Translations under genes and position numbers: made by a program
Shown here: piece after piece, positions 6,850-13,844 of the stretch
Layout of the letters: every line of letters starts with the position of its first letter
How positions within the stretch are numbered: the first letter of the stretch is position 1
Notes under the pieces: generated by a model
What the model was told of the DNA's origin: nothing
What the model saw: the letters and a program-made list of their open reading frames with translations, nothing else
Database searches by the model: none
Source of the DNA: JBECKW01 sp040235505
GTDB lineage: Bacteria > Desulfobacterota > Desulfobacteria > Desulfobacterales > JAFDDL01
DNA length: 14,806 nt
Assembly (NCBI GenBank): GCA_040235505.1
Contig: JBECKW010000138.1
Span: 1 to 14,806, forward strand
Direction: 5' to 3'

Positions 6850-7767
6850 ATGAAAATTACGGTAATCGGAGCGGCGGGCAGTGTCGGAGCACCGGCTGTG
6901 TTTTATCTGGCAGCCAGCGGGTTGGCGGATGAAATTTTAATGATCGGTGGAAAGAGGCAGAATGTCCTGGAGCAGCATGCCATGGATATCAGCACAGCCG
7001 TTTCGGAAAAGGACATTGTCATAAGGACCGGCACCTATAAAGATATGGTGGGGTCGGACATCGTCATCAACGCCGCGGGCGTGCCCCAGGGGCTGATTGC
7101 CGATCGGATGGAAATGCTTCCGAAAAACATTCCCTTGATTCGGGATATTGCATTGATGATTAAAAAGTATTGTCCCGATGCCATCGTCATTACGGCCACC
7201 AATCCGGTGGACCCGTTGAATTATGCCACCTATCTTGCCGGTGGGTTCGATCGAAAAAAGCTTCTCGGATATTCCATCAATGACACCTTCCGTTTCAAGG
7301 AGATGCTGGCCAAAGAACATGGCGTGAAGGTCAGTCAAGTGGACGCGACGGTGATCGGTGAACATGGCGCCACCCAGGTACATCTCTTCAGCACGGTAAG
7401 AATCGACGGCGAAAAGATTACCGTGAGCGAAGAGGTTAAGGCCAACGTCCGAACCGGAATTCCAAAGATATTCAAACGACTGGAGGAACTTCAGGCAGGA
7501 CGGACCGCCGGATGGACCTGCGCCGTGGGTCTCGAAAAAATAATCCGGGCGATTGTGGAGAACACCGGAGCGGTGATTCCCTGTTCGATTGTTCTGGATG
7601 GAGAATACGGCGAAAGGGGAATCAGCATGTCGGTTCCCGTGAAACTCGGGAAAGATGGTGTTTCCGACCTCCTGGAATATGACCTTGCCCCGGATGAACA
7701 GGAGGGACTGAAAAAGACCGTCGCCACGCTGAAAAAAGCGGCCGAAATCGTGGAACAGAATATATAG
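6850..7767 (+). CDS. LDH/MDH-family 2-hydroxyacid dehydrogenase, probably NADP(H)-dependent
   Basis: A 305-residue lactate/malate dehydrogenase-family enzyme of normal length. The Rossmann loop GAAGSVG is at 7-13, NAAG at 74-77 and TNPVD at 117-121. The catalytic Asp145-Arg148 pair lies in NDTFRFK and the catalytic His172 in GEHG. The family interconverts 2-hydroxyacids and 2-oxoacids. Two positions are unusual. After the second strand the usual Asp is replaced by GGKRQ (33-37), resembling the NADP-binding loop of plastid and some archaeal enzymes. The substrate-discriminating position on the mobile loop is Gln80, as in lactate dehydrogenases, not the Arg of malate dehydrogenases; the loop (79-86) lacks the usual KPG, while Arg86 is kept. 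I therefore avoid a firm malate label. An excellent Shine-Dalgarno GGGGAGGT precedes the ATG. It is the first operon gene, 16 bp before the next. Confidence 0.88.
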   Translation: MKITVIGAAGSVGAPAVFYLAASGLADEILMIGGKRQNVLEQHAMDISTAVSEKDIVIRTGTYKDMVGSDIVINAAGVPQGLIADRMEMLPKNIPLIRDIALMIKKYCPDAIVITATNPVDPLNYATYLAGGFDRKKLLGYSINDTFRFKEMLAKEHGVKVSQVDATVIGEHGATQVHLFSTVRIDGEKITVSEEVKANVRTGIPKIFKRLEELQAGRTAGWTCAVGLEKIIRAIVENTGAVIPCSIVLDGEYGERGISMSVPVKLGKDGVSDLLEYDLAPDEQEGLKKTVATLKKAAEIVEQNI

Positions 7768-7783
7768 GATTCGAGGAGAGCAC

Positions 7784-9904
7784 ATGAGTCGTCAGTTTCA
7801 AAAACTGTTCGAGCCGGGAATGATCGGCCCGATGGAGGTGAAAAACCGGATCATCAAGACCGCAAACGGCACATCTTTTGTGGATCCGGATCAGACCTGC
7901 GGCGATCGGATGATCGCCTATTACGAGAATCTCGCCAAAGGCGGGGTGGGACTCCTGGTGGTGGAATCCTGCGGAACGGAGTACCCCGAAGGTATTCAGC
8001 ATGTCCATTACAACGAAGACGGCAGCTATGAAGGGGTGCAGCTTCACATGGACGACGACCGGCTGATCCCCGGTTTCAAGAGACTGACCGACGCCTGTCA
8101 CAGGCATGACTGCAAGGTGTCGATCCAGTTCCAGCACGCAGGCCCTTGGAACCCCACCGGCCTGCTTCCCAGGGACCCGAAAATCCGAGACGTCAAATGC
8201 GCCTCGGCCATGACCGACGGAGAACTGCCCGGTCCCGATTTCCTACCCTGCCGGGAGATGACCAAGGACGAAATCGAGGAACAGATCGACATGTGGGCCG
8301 GAGCAGCAGAGCGGGCCTATCGTGCTGGGTTCGACGCCTGCGAGATCAACCACGGCACGGCCCACCAGGGAAACACCTTTCTGTCGAGAATCTGGAACAA
8401 GCGAACCGATGAATACGGTCCCCAGAGCTACGAAAACCGCACCCGGTTCCTGCGGCGCTGCATCGAGGAGTCCAAAAGGCGCACCGGACCCGAATTTGCA
8501 GTTCACGTCATCATGAACGGCGTGGAATACAACCACCCCCGGGCCACGACCATCGAAGAGGGCGCGGAGCTGGTTAAAATGGTGGCCGAGGTGGCCGACG
8601 GCATCAATCTTCGCGGTGAGCGCTACGGTCACCGTGGCGGCCTGATTCAGCCCGACCGCATCCTCTATCCGGCGCCGCCGGACGATCTCCCCAAGGACTA
8701 CGATTGGAGCAGAGGCGGAAAGGGGGCATCCGTGCCCCTGATCGAAGCGGCAAAGGCCAAGGGTGTCAAGATCCCCATGTGGACTGCCTGCCGCCTGGAC
8801 CCGGTGATCGGAGAAGAGTACCTGCAGAAGGGCAGCCTCGATTTTATCGGCATGACCCGGCGCCTGCTGGCCGACCCGGAGCTTCCCAACAAGGCCAAGG
8901 AGGGCCGATTGGAGGATATCCGCTGGTGCAACGGATGCCTGTACTGCTTTGACCGACGAAACCGGAACAAAACCCTGCGCTGCCGGACCAACCCGACCCT
9001 GGGCCGGGAAATTCGCGAGGAGTACCAGCCCAAACCGGCAAGCCGTAAAAAGAAGGTCATGGTGATCGGCGGCGGGCCCTCCGGCATGGAAACCGCCCGC
9101 GTCGCGGCCATCCGGGGGCACGAGGTGCTTCTCTATGAACAAAACAGCTACCTGGGCGGCCTGATTCCCCTGGCAGCCATCGTGAAAGACCTGGAAACCG
9201 ATGATATGACCCGGTTTGTCAACTACCTTTCCGCCCAAATGAAAAAGGAGGGCGTGAAGGTCCACCTGAATTCCGAGGCAACCCCGGAAATCGTCAAAAG
9301 CGAAAAGCCGGATGTACTGGTGATCGCCGTCGGCGCGGCCCATACCAAGTTCGATCTCCCGGGTGGCGACAGCCCCAAATTGATTCAAACTGAAAAACTG
9401 CATGGGATGCTCAAATTCTTTCTGAAGTTTTTCTCCTCTGCCACCATCGGGAACCTTTCCAAGATCTGGATGCCGGTGGGAAAAAGCGTGGTGGTGATGG
9501 GCGGCACCCTGCATGGATGCGAACTCGCCGAATATCTCACCAAGCGCAACCGGAAAGTGGTCATGGTACACGACGGCCCCGAGGAAGAGCTGGGGGACCG
9601 GATGACCATTGACGACCTGGTCAGCCTCTGGCCGTGGCTCAAACAGAACCATGTGCCGGTCTGGTCGAATGTCGATTATCGCCGCATTACCGGCGAGGGA
9701 CTCGAAATTAATTTGAAGGACCAGCGTAAGTATATCCTGAAAGGAAAGAACGTCATTACCACCCAGGACTGGGGGCCGAACACCACCGTGGTGGATCAGT
9801 TCAAGGGCCTGGTAGCCGAAACACATGTGATCGGAAGCTGCCGGGAACCGGGCCTGATTGTGGATGCCATGAGCGAGGGGGCCAAAGTCGGGTGTGCGAT
9901 CTAA
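7784..9904 (+). CDS. FMN/4Fe-4S/FAD oxidoreductase of the 2-enoate / 2,4-dienoyl-CoA reductase family
   Basis: A 706-residue three-part flavoenzyme of the old-yellow-enzyme-type family that includes 2,4-dienoyl-CoA reductase, trimethylamine dehydrogenase and BaiCD/2-enoate reductases. Residues 1 to about 375 form the FMN TIM barrel: LFEPGMIGPMEVKNRI at the start, QHAG at 117-120, NKRTDEYG at 205-212, MTRRLLADPELPNK at 357-370. The 4Fe-4S ligands are Cys382, Cys385, Cys388 and Cys400 (CxxCxxCx11C). A first dinucleotide fold begins at VMVIGGGPSGME (426-436), and a second at VVVMGGTLHGCE (569-580), where one glycine is replaced by Thr. The usual barrel motif with a proton-donating Tyr (HGYL) is not present; the equivalent stretch is HGTAHQGNTFLS (190-201). 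The likely role is reduction or oxidation of a C=C bond in an enoic acid or enoyl-CoA. Shine-Dalgarno GAGGAG precedes the ATG. The gene looks more GC-rich than its neighbours. Confidence 0.9.
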   Translation: MSRQFQKLFEPGMIGPMEVKNRIIKTANGTSFVDPDQTCGDRMIAYYENLAKGGVGLLVVESCGTEYPEGIQHVHYNEDGSYEGVQLHMDDDRLIPGFKRLTDACHRHDCKVSIQFQHAGPWNPTGLLPRDPKIRDVKCASAMTDGELPGPDFLPCREMTKDEIEEQIDMWAGAAERAYRAGFDACEINHGTAHQGNTFLSRIWNKRTDEYGPQSYENRTRFLRRCIEESKRRTGPEFAVHVIMNGVEYNHPRATTIEEGAELVKMVAEVADGINLRGERYGHRGGLIQPDRILYPAPPDDLPKDYDWSRGGKGASVPLIEAAKAKGVKIPMWTACRLDPVIGEEYLQKGSLDFIGMTRRLLADPELPNKAKEGRLEDIRWCNGCLYCFDRRNRNKTLRCRTNPTLGREIREEYQPKPASRKKKVMVIGGGPSGMETARVAAIRGHEVLLYEQNSYLGGLIPLAAIVKDLETDDMTRFVNYLSAQMKKEGVKVHLNSEATPEIVKSEKPDVLVIAVGAAHTKFDLPGGDSPKLIQTEKLHGMLKFFLKFFSSATIGNLSKIWMPVGKSVVVMGGTLHGCELAEYLTKRNRKVVMVHDGPEEELGDRMTIDDLVSLWPWLKQNHVPVWSNVDYRRITGEGLEINLKDQRKYILKGKNVITTQDWGPNTTVVDQFKGLVAETHVIGSCREPGLIVDAMSEGAKVGCAI

Positions 9905-9925
9905 AAACCCCATAGGAGGATAGCG

Positions 9926-11587
9926 ATGTTCAAACTGCTGGATGGCGTGGTTCCATACAAAGAAGAAGATGAACAAGAGTATATCCGAAGAGGCTGGTGG
10001 CGCGGGTTGACGCTGGGCGATTATCTGGACCGGGCCGCGGATATGCATCCGAACAAGGTCGCCTTCGTTGATCGGATCGGTCGCTATACCTACCGGCAGG
10101 CGCGTGAAAAAGCCGATCGGTTGGCCATCGGCTTGATTAAGATGGGCATCGAGCCCCTCGATCGCGTCCTTGTGCAGCTTCCCAACTGGAACGAATTTAT
10201 TTTCGCCTATTTTGCGTGCCAGAAGATCGGCGCCATTCCAGTTCTCCTGATCGATCGGTACCGGCAGTTCGAGATCGATCGATTGTTGAAGATCACGGGC
10301 GCCACGGCATGGATCGTGGCCCGACGCACCCACAAGTTCGATTTCGCGCCCATGGTCGAGGACGTTCTGAAGGATCATCCTGAGGTTAAACATGTGGTCA
10401 CCGTTCGCGGGAAGATGAATCGGGCCGGTTCCAAAAGCCTGGAAGAGTTGATTGAAGAGAACCCCTTGACTCCGGACGCCCGGTCCGAATTGGCCGACCG
10501 CAGGCCTGACCCGAGGCAGGTTGCCCATATGGGTCCGACCGGCGGGACAACGGGGGAGCCGAAAATCGTTCCCCGCACCCACAACAGCCTCGCGTGCGCC
10601 GTTGAATTCTGTTCCATGTCATGGGACCAGCACTGCGAGGATATCAATATGATTGTCGGCCCTGTGGGACATGACCTCTCCTTTTCCAAGGGGCTTCTGG
10701 GAAGTGTGATCACCCAGGGAAGGCTGGTGTTTCAGGCGTCGACGGACACCGCCGACATATGCCAAACCATACAGCGGGAGCGCGTCACCTCGATCATCTG
10801 GGTGCCCACCCTCGCTCAGAAAATGCTCCAGTTTAAAGGCATCGGTGATTTTGATCTCGGCTCACTGAAAAAAATGCACAGCGGCGGCGGCGCCAGTCAC
10901 CGCGAGATGGTAAAAGAGATCATGGAGCGTTTCAGGATCTGCTATTACAATGGATACGGCGGAACGGAAGGCATGACGTGCATCACCCGCACTACTGATG
11001 ATTATGAGACCATTTGCTGTACCGTCGGGAGACCGACATTCCCATATGACACTTACAAAGTCATCGATGCCCGGGGGGAGACATTGCCCACCAACACACC
11101 GGGGGAATTATTGGTGAAGGGCCCCTGCATTTTTTCGGGATATTTCAACAACCCCGAAGAGAACGACAAGGTTTTTGAAGAAAACGGATTTTTCAGAACC
11201 GGCGATTTGGCGACCATAAACGAAGAGGGCTACATCACTCTCTGCGGAAGAATTAAAGAGATGATTAACCGGGGCGGGGAGAGCATCAGTGCGACAGAAA
11301 TCGAAAAACTCATCATTCGCCACCCCAAGGTCGTCACAGTGGCGGTCGTTCCCATGCCGGACAAACTGATGGGGGAACGGGTCTGCGCCTACATTGAGGT
11401 GGAAAGTGGCACCAGTCTGACATTTGAAGCGGTTATCGAATTCTTGAAATCTCAGAATGCGGCCGTGCTTCAGCTTCCGGAACGCATCGTTTTTACGGAA
11501 ACCATGCCGATGACCAAAGCCGGAAAATTGGATAAACAGGCTTTGCGCAAAGATATTGAAAAGAAGGTAATGGATGAATCCCTATAA
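9926..11587 (+). CDS. AMP-forming acid-CoA ligase, aryl-acid adenylate (EntE/DhbE-like) type
   Basis: A 553-residue ANL-superfamily adenylating enzyme, close in layout to 2,3-dihydroxybenzoate-AMP ligases. Landmarks are the N-terminal RRGWWRGLTLGDYL (21-34), phosphate loop TGGTTGEPK (205-213) followed by PRTHN, YGGTEG (344-349), TGDLA (425-429), the hinge GRIKEMINRGGE (441-452) and the catalytic Lys534 in TKAGKLDK. All expected adenylation residues are present, so it should activate a carboxylic acid with ATP and transfer it to CoA or a carrier. The pocket segment reads GHDLSFSKG, with Asp250 where EntE/DhbE have Asn (AHN). No carrier-protein domain or siderophore gene is nearby, so a catabolic CoA ligase is more likely than siderophore biosynthesis (inference). 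It is flanked closely by the flavoenzyme (21-bp gap, AGGAGG site) and the oxidoreductase genes. Confidence 0.87.
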   Translation: MFKLLDGVVPYKEEDEQEYIRRGWWRGLTLGDYLDRAADMHPNKVAFVDRIGRYTYRQAREKADRLAIGLIKMGIEPLDRVLVQLPNWNEFIFAYFACQKIGAIPVLLIDRYRQFEIDRLLKITGATAWIVARRTHKFDFAPMVEDVLKDHPEVKHVVTVRGKMNRAGSKSLEELIEENPLTPDARSELADRRPDPRQVAHMGPTGGTTGEPKIVPRTHNSLACAVEFCSMSWDQHCEDINMIVGPVGHDLSFSKGLLGSVITQGRLVFQASTDTADICQTIQRERVTSIIWVPTLAQKMLQFKGIGDFDLGSLKKMHSGGGASHREMVKEIMERFRICYYNGYGGTEGMTCITRTTDDYETICCTVGRPTFPYDTYKVIDARGETLPTNTPGELLVKGPCIFSGYFNNPEENDKVFEENGFFRTGDLATINEEGYITLCGRIKEMINRGGESISATEIEKLIIRHPKVVTVAVVPMPDKLMGERVCAYIEVESGTSLTFEAVIEFLKSQNAAVLQLPERIVFTETMPMTKAGKLDKQALRKDIEKKVMDESL

Positions 11588-11614
11588 GCTAAGAGAAAGG
11601 AGGTACATTTCACA

Positions 11615-12172
11615 ATGTCCGCAAAAGAAATAAGAATCCACGGCCGGGGTGGGCAGGGTGCCGTGCTGGCAGCCAAGATGCTTGCATCCGCCTGTGCGTT
11701 GGAGGGGCAGCATGTGGCAAGTTTTCCCATGTTCGGGTTCGAACGTCGGGGCATGCCGGTAATTGCGTTTACCCGTTTGGATACCAAGCCGATTCGGGAA
11801 AGGACCCAGATTTACGAACCGGATCTGATCATGGTGATCGATCCCACCCTCTTGGATCTGGAAACCTTGTACGACGGTTTGAAACCCGGCGGCATATTGA
11901 TTCTCAATAGCGCCAGGTCGCTTGAGAAAAAACCATCCGGCAATGTCGGCAAGACCGGTGTTATAAACGCCACTGCGGTTGCTCTGTGCGAGATCGGCAG
12001 AGACATTCCCAACACCTGCCTCGTAGGTGCATTGGCCGCCACCACCGGTTGGGTCAGCCTGGAATCGGTCAAGAAAGGGATGGCGGATTATCTGGAAGGC
12101 GATATTCTCGAGAAAAATCTTCGTAACGCCGAAAGAGGGTATAACGAAGTGGAGGTGCAGACATGGGAGTAA
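11615..12172 (+). CDS. 2-oxoacid:ferredoxin oxidoreductase, gamma subunit
   Basis: A 185-residue gamma subunit of the pyruvate/2-ketoacid:ferredoxin oxidoreductase family. It shows the hallmark GRGGQGAVLAAKMLA near residue 10, FPMFGFERRGMPVIAFTRL (38-56) and IYEPDLIMVIDP, all typical of the PorC-type domain, which contributes to CoA handling and complex assembly. A near-perfect ribosome site (AAAGGAGGT) lies upstream, 27 bp after the ligase stop. Its 3' end overlaps the delta gene by 10 bp (ATGGGAGTAA), indicating translational coupling. The subunit order gamma-delta-alpha-beta matches four-subunit bacterial and archaeal enzymes. The substrate could be pyruvate, a branched-chain or an aromatic 2-oxoacid such as phenylglyoxylate; sequence alone does not decide. 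Confidence 0.92.
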   Translation: MSAKEIRIHGRGGQGAVLAAKMLASACALEGQHVASFPMFGFERRGMPVIAFTRLDTKPIRERTQIYEPDLIMVIDPTLLDLETLYDGLKPGGILILNSARSLEKKPSGNVGKTGVINATAVALCEIGRDIPNTCLVGALAATTGWVSLESVKKGMADYLEGDILEKNLRNAERGYNEVEVQTWE

Positions 12173-12474
12173 AACAGGAAGAAAACTATATGTACGACAC
12201 TGAATCCGCCTGGTCTGATGGGAACAAGTCCCTTCTGTGCCTGAAAACCGGGGAGTGGAGAACCAGCCGCCCCGTCATCGACCGGGAAAAATGCAATGCA
12301 TGTGGCATCTGCATGGTTTTCTGCCCGCCGCAATGCATCGATGACGACGGCGACTATTACGCCGTTAACCTCGAATACTGCAAGGGGTGCGGTATCTGTG
12401 CCAAGGAGTGCCCGAGAAAAGCGATAACCATGACACCCGAAGGAGAATATGCCGATGACTGTCCAACCGAATAA
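12163..12474 (+). CDS. 2-oxoacid:ferredoxin oxidoreductase, delta (2x[4Fe-4S] ferredoxin) subunit
   Basis: A 103-residue ferredoxin-like subunit. Two complete 4Fe-4S motifs are visible: Cys44-x2-Cys47-x2-Cys50-x3-Cys54 and Cys73-x2-Cys76-x2-Cys79-x3-Cys83, each followed by Pro. This is the PorD-type electron wire that takes electrons from the catalytic cluster to external ferredoxin. The ATG lies within the end of the gamma gene (10-bp overlap), and its own end overlaps the alpha gene by 20-26 bp, so gamma, delta and alpha are translationally coupled. The roughly 40-residue N-terminal extension before the first cluster is normal for this subunit. Assignment is secure; the electron acceptor (free ferredoxin or another protein) is inferred. 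Confidence 0.93.
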   Translation: MGVKQEENYMYDTESAWSDGNKSLLCLKTGEWRTSRPVIDREKCNACGICMVFCPPQCIDDDGDYYAVNLEYCKGCGICAKECPRKAITMTPEGEYADDCPTE

Positions 12475-13642
12475 ATTCACCAAAGTTCTTACAGGAAATG
12501 CCGCTGCAGCCCATGCGGTACTCCGTTGCCGACCGGATGTCGTCGCGGCTTATCCGATTACTCCCCAGAGCGAACTGGTGGAAGTGCTCGCCAAGTTTCA
12601 TGCCGACGGGGATCTGGATTGCGAATATGTCCCCGTAGAGGGAGAAAATTCCGCTCAGAATGTGGTCTGTGGGGCTTCGATGGCCGGCGGACGTGCCTTT
12701 ACGGCCACTTCGTCCTACGGCCTGGTCTATATGTATGACACCCTGCTCCAAACCGCCGGCTACAGGGCACCCATCGTGATGGTGAACGTGAACCGAGAGC
12801 CGCCCGGCATCCATTGTGTCTATGGCGGTCAGCAGGACATGATTTCCACCCGGGATTCCGGATGGGTGCAGATCATTGCCGAGAGCAACCAGGAAATTGT
12901 CGACACGATCATCATGGGCTACCGGCTGGCAGAAGACCACGACATTCAGTTGCCGGTTATGGTCAATTATGACGGATACTACCTTTCGTATATGGCCGCT
13001 GCGGTCGAAATTCCCGATCAGAAGGCGGTGGACCGTTATCTGGCACCGCTGAAGGATCAGCCGCCGAGAATGACACTAAAGCCCGGCGAGGCTACCGGGT
13101 GCGGCAGCCACGGCATGGGAGCCGGTTTCGTAGAATACCGCAAGAAGCACATGGCTGCCATGGAACGCGTTAAAGCGAAATTGGACACAATAGACGGCTC
13201 TTTTCAGGAAGCCTTCGGGCGCAGCTACGGCGGCCAGATCGAAGCCTATCGATGCGAGGATGCCGACATCGTCCTGGTGACATCGGGAAGCGCCACAGGA
13301 ACCGCCAGAACGGTGATCGACGCCAAGCGTGAAGCCGGCATGAAGGTCGGACTTGTGAAATTGCGGCTTTTTCGCCCATTTCCCGTGGAAACACTGACGC
13401 CGGTGCTCAAGGGCCGGAAGGCCATTGGTGTTCTGGATCGCAGCATCTGCTTCGGATGGAACTGCGGCCCCATGTTTATGGAGCTTAACGCCATTACACG
13501 GCACATCGGCATCATGCCCATGTTGAGCTTCATAGACGGCCTGGCCAATATGGATATCACCAAGGACCACATTTCCGGCATGATTGATGACATTTACAAG
13601 GCATCGCAGGGGGACTCCTACCAGGAAGTCACCTGGCTTTAA
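12449..13642 (+). CDS. 2-oxoacid:ferredoxin oxidoreductase, alpha subunit
   Basis: A PorA-type alpha subunit of 397 residues (395 if the second Met is used). It carries GNAAAAHAVLRCRPDVVAAYPITPQSE at the N-terminus, with the PITP motif at 37-40, EYVPVEGENSAQNVVCGASMAGGRAFTATSS, and a C-terminal domain around LVTSGSATGTARTVIDAKREAGMKVGLVKLRLFRPFP. Together with beta this forms the thiamine-diphosphate active site for oxidative decarboxylation of a 2-oxoacid to acyl-CoA. Start choice: AGGAG at 12441-12445 lies only 3 bases before the ATG at 12449 but 9 bases before the ATG at 12455, so the second start (MTVQPNKF) may be the true one. The gene overlaps delta, and its stop is immediately followed by the heptamer-repeat spacer that separates it from beta. 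Confidence 0.93.
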   Translation: MPMTVQPNKFTKVLTGNAAAAHAVLRCRPDVVAAYPITPQSELVEVLAKFHADGDLDCEYVPVEGENSAQNVVCGASMAGGRAFTATSSYGLVYMYDTLLQTAGYRAPIVMVNVNREPPGIHCVYGGQQDMISTRDSGWVQIIAESNQEIVDTIIMGYRLAEDHDIQLPVMVNYDGYYLSYMAAAVEIPDQKAVDRYLAPLKDQPPRMTLKPGEATGCGSHGMGAGFVEYRKKHMAAMERVKAKLDTIDGSFQEAFGRSYGGQIEAYRCEDADIVLVTSGSATGTARTVIDAKREAGMKVGLVKLRLFRPFPVETLTPVLKGRKAIGVLDRSICFGWNCGPMFMELNAITRHIGIMPMLSFIDGLANMDITKDHISGMIDDIYKASQGDSYQEVTWL

Positions 13643-13684
13643 GAGCAGAGGGCATAGAGCAGAGAGCATGGAGTCAAAAGCAAA
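13643..13684 (+). repeat. Left array of degenerate 7-bp repeats (GAGCATG/GGGCATA type)
   Basis: Starting on the first base after the alpha stop codon, consecutive 7-mers read GAGCAGA, GGGCATA, GAGCAGA, GAGCATG, GAGTCAA, AAGCAAA. The period is exactly 7 and decays to the right. This is the opposite orientation to the right array at 13772-13813. Confidence 0.8.
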
Positions 13685-13771
13685 AAATTAAAACGGTTTG
13701 AAATAAGGCAGGGATAAGGGATGAATGTCGTATTTATAATGAGCTTTGGCCGGGGAGAAAGGTTTTTACGC

Positions 13772-13813
13772 TATGCCCTATGCCCTATGCATCATGCCCT
13801 TTACCCCATGCTC
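13772..13813 (-). repeat. Right array of degenerate 7-bp repeats, inverted
   Basis: On the plus strand six contiguous 7-mers read TATGCCC, TATGCCC, TATGCAT, CATGCCC, TTTACCC, CATGCTC. On the minus strand they are GAGCATG, GGGTAAA, GGGCATG, ATGCATA, GGGCATA, GGGCATA, the same family as the left array. Translation through this array gives the meaningless leader that makes an upstream start for the beta gene look open. Confidence 0.82.
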
Positions 13814-13844
13814 AATGAAAAACAGGAAAATGGAGAAATTAGAC

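Larger units (their letters stand above)
13643..13844. repeat. Inverted-array repeat element between alpha and beta subunit genes
   Basis: A 202-bp spacer that interrupts an otherwise tightly packed operon. Its two ends are 7-bp repeat arrays in opposite orientation, around a non-repetitive core of about 87 bp (13685-13771) with no coding potential that I recognise. The arms can pair imperfectly as RNA (for example GGGCATA at 13650-13656 with TATGCCC at 13772-13785). Short arrays like this are, to my knowledge, scattered in intergenic regions of related anaerobes. It could be a miniature mobile element, an RNA structure that tunes alpha:beta expression, or a passive repeat. Confidence 0.65.

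Noticed and set aside
6937..7785. Antisense 282-codon frame over the hydroxyacid dehydrogenase
   Set aside because: It is a shadow of a well-supported family member on the other strand, with no motif or ribosome site of its own.
8243..10582. Very long antisense open frame (779 codons) across the flavoenzyme and ligase genes
   Set aside because: The plus strand encodes two clear families here. The antisense product is rich in His, Gly, Ala, Asp and Phe without recognisable motifs, as expected from GC-biased codons on the coding strand.
9926..11587. Siderophore (enterobactin-type) biosynthesis gene paired with the TonB receptor
   Set aside because: The ligase resembles EntE, but there is no isochorismate enzyme, carrier protein or NRPS, and it is embedded in a 2-oxoacid oxidoreductase operon on the other strand from the receptor.
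13643..13813. CRISPR array
   Set aside because: The repeats are 7 bp, contiguous and degenerate, with no spacers and no cas genes nearby.
13746..13844. N-terminal extension of the beta subunit (MAGEKGFYAMPYALCIMPF...)
   Set aside because: It is the translation of the 7-bp repeat array, has no counterpart in the family, and a better start with a ribosome site lies at 13845.
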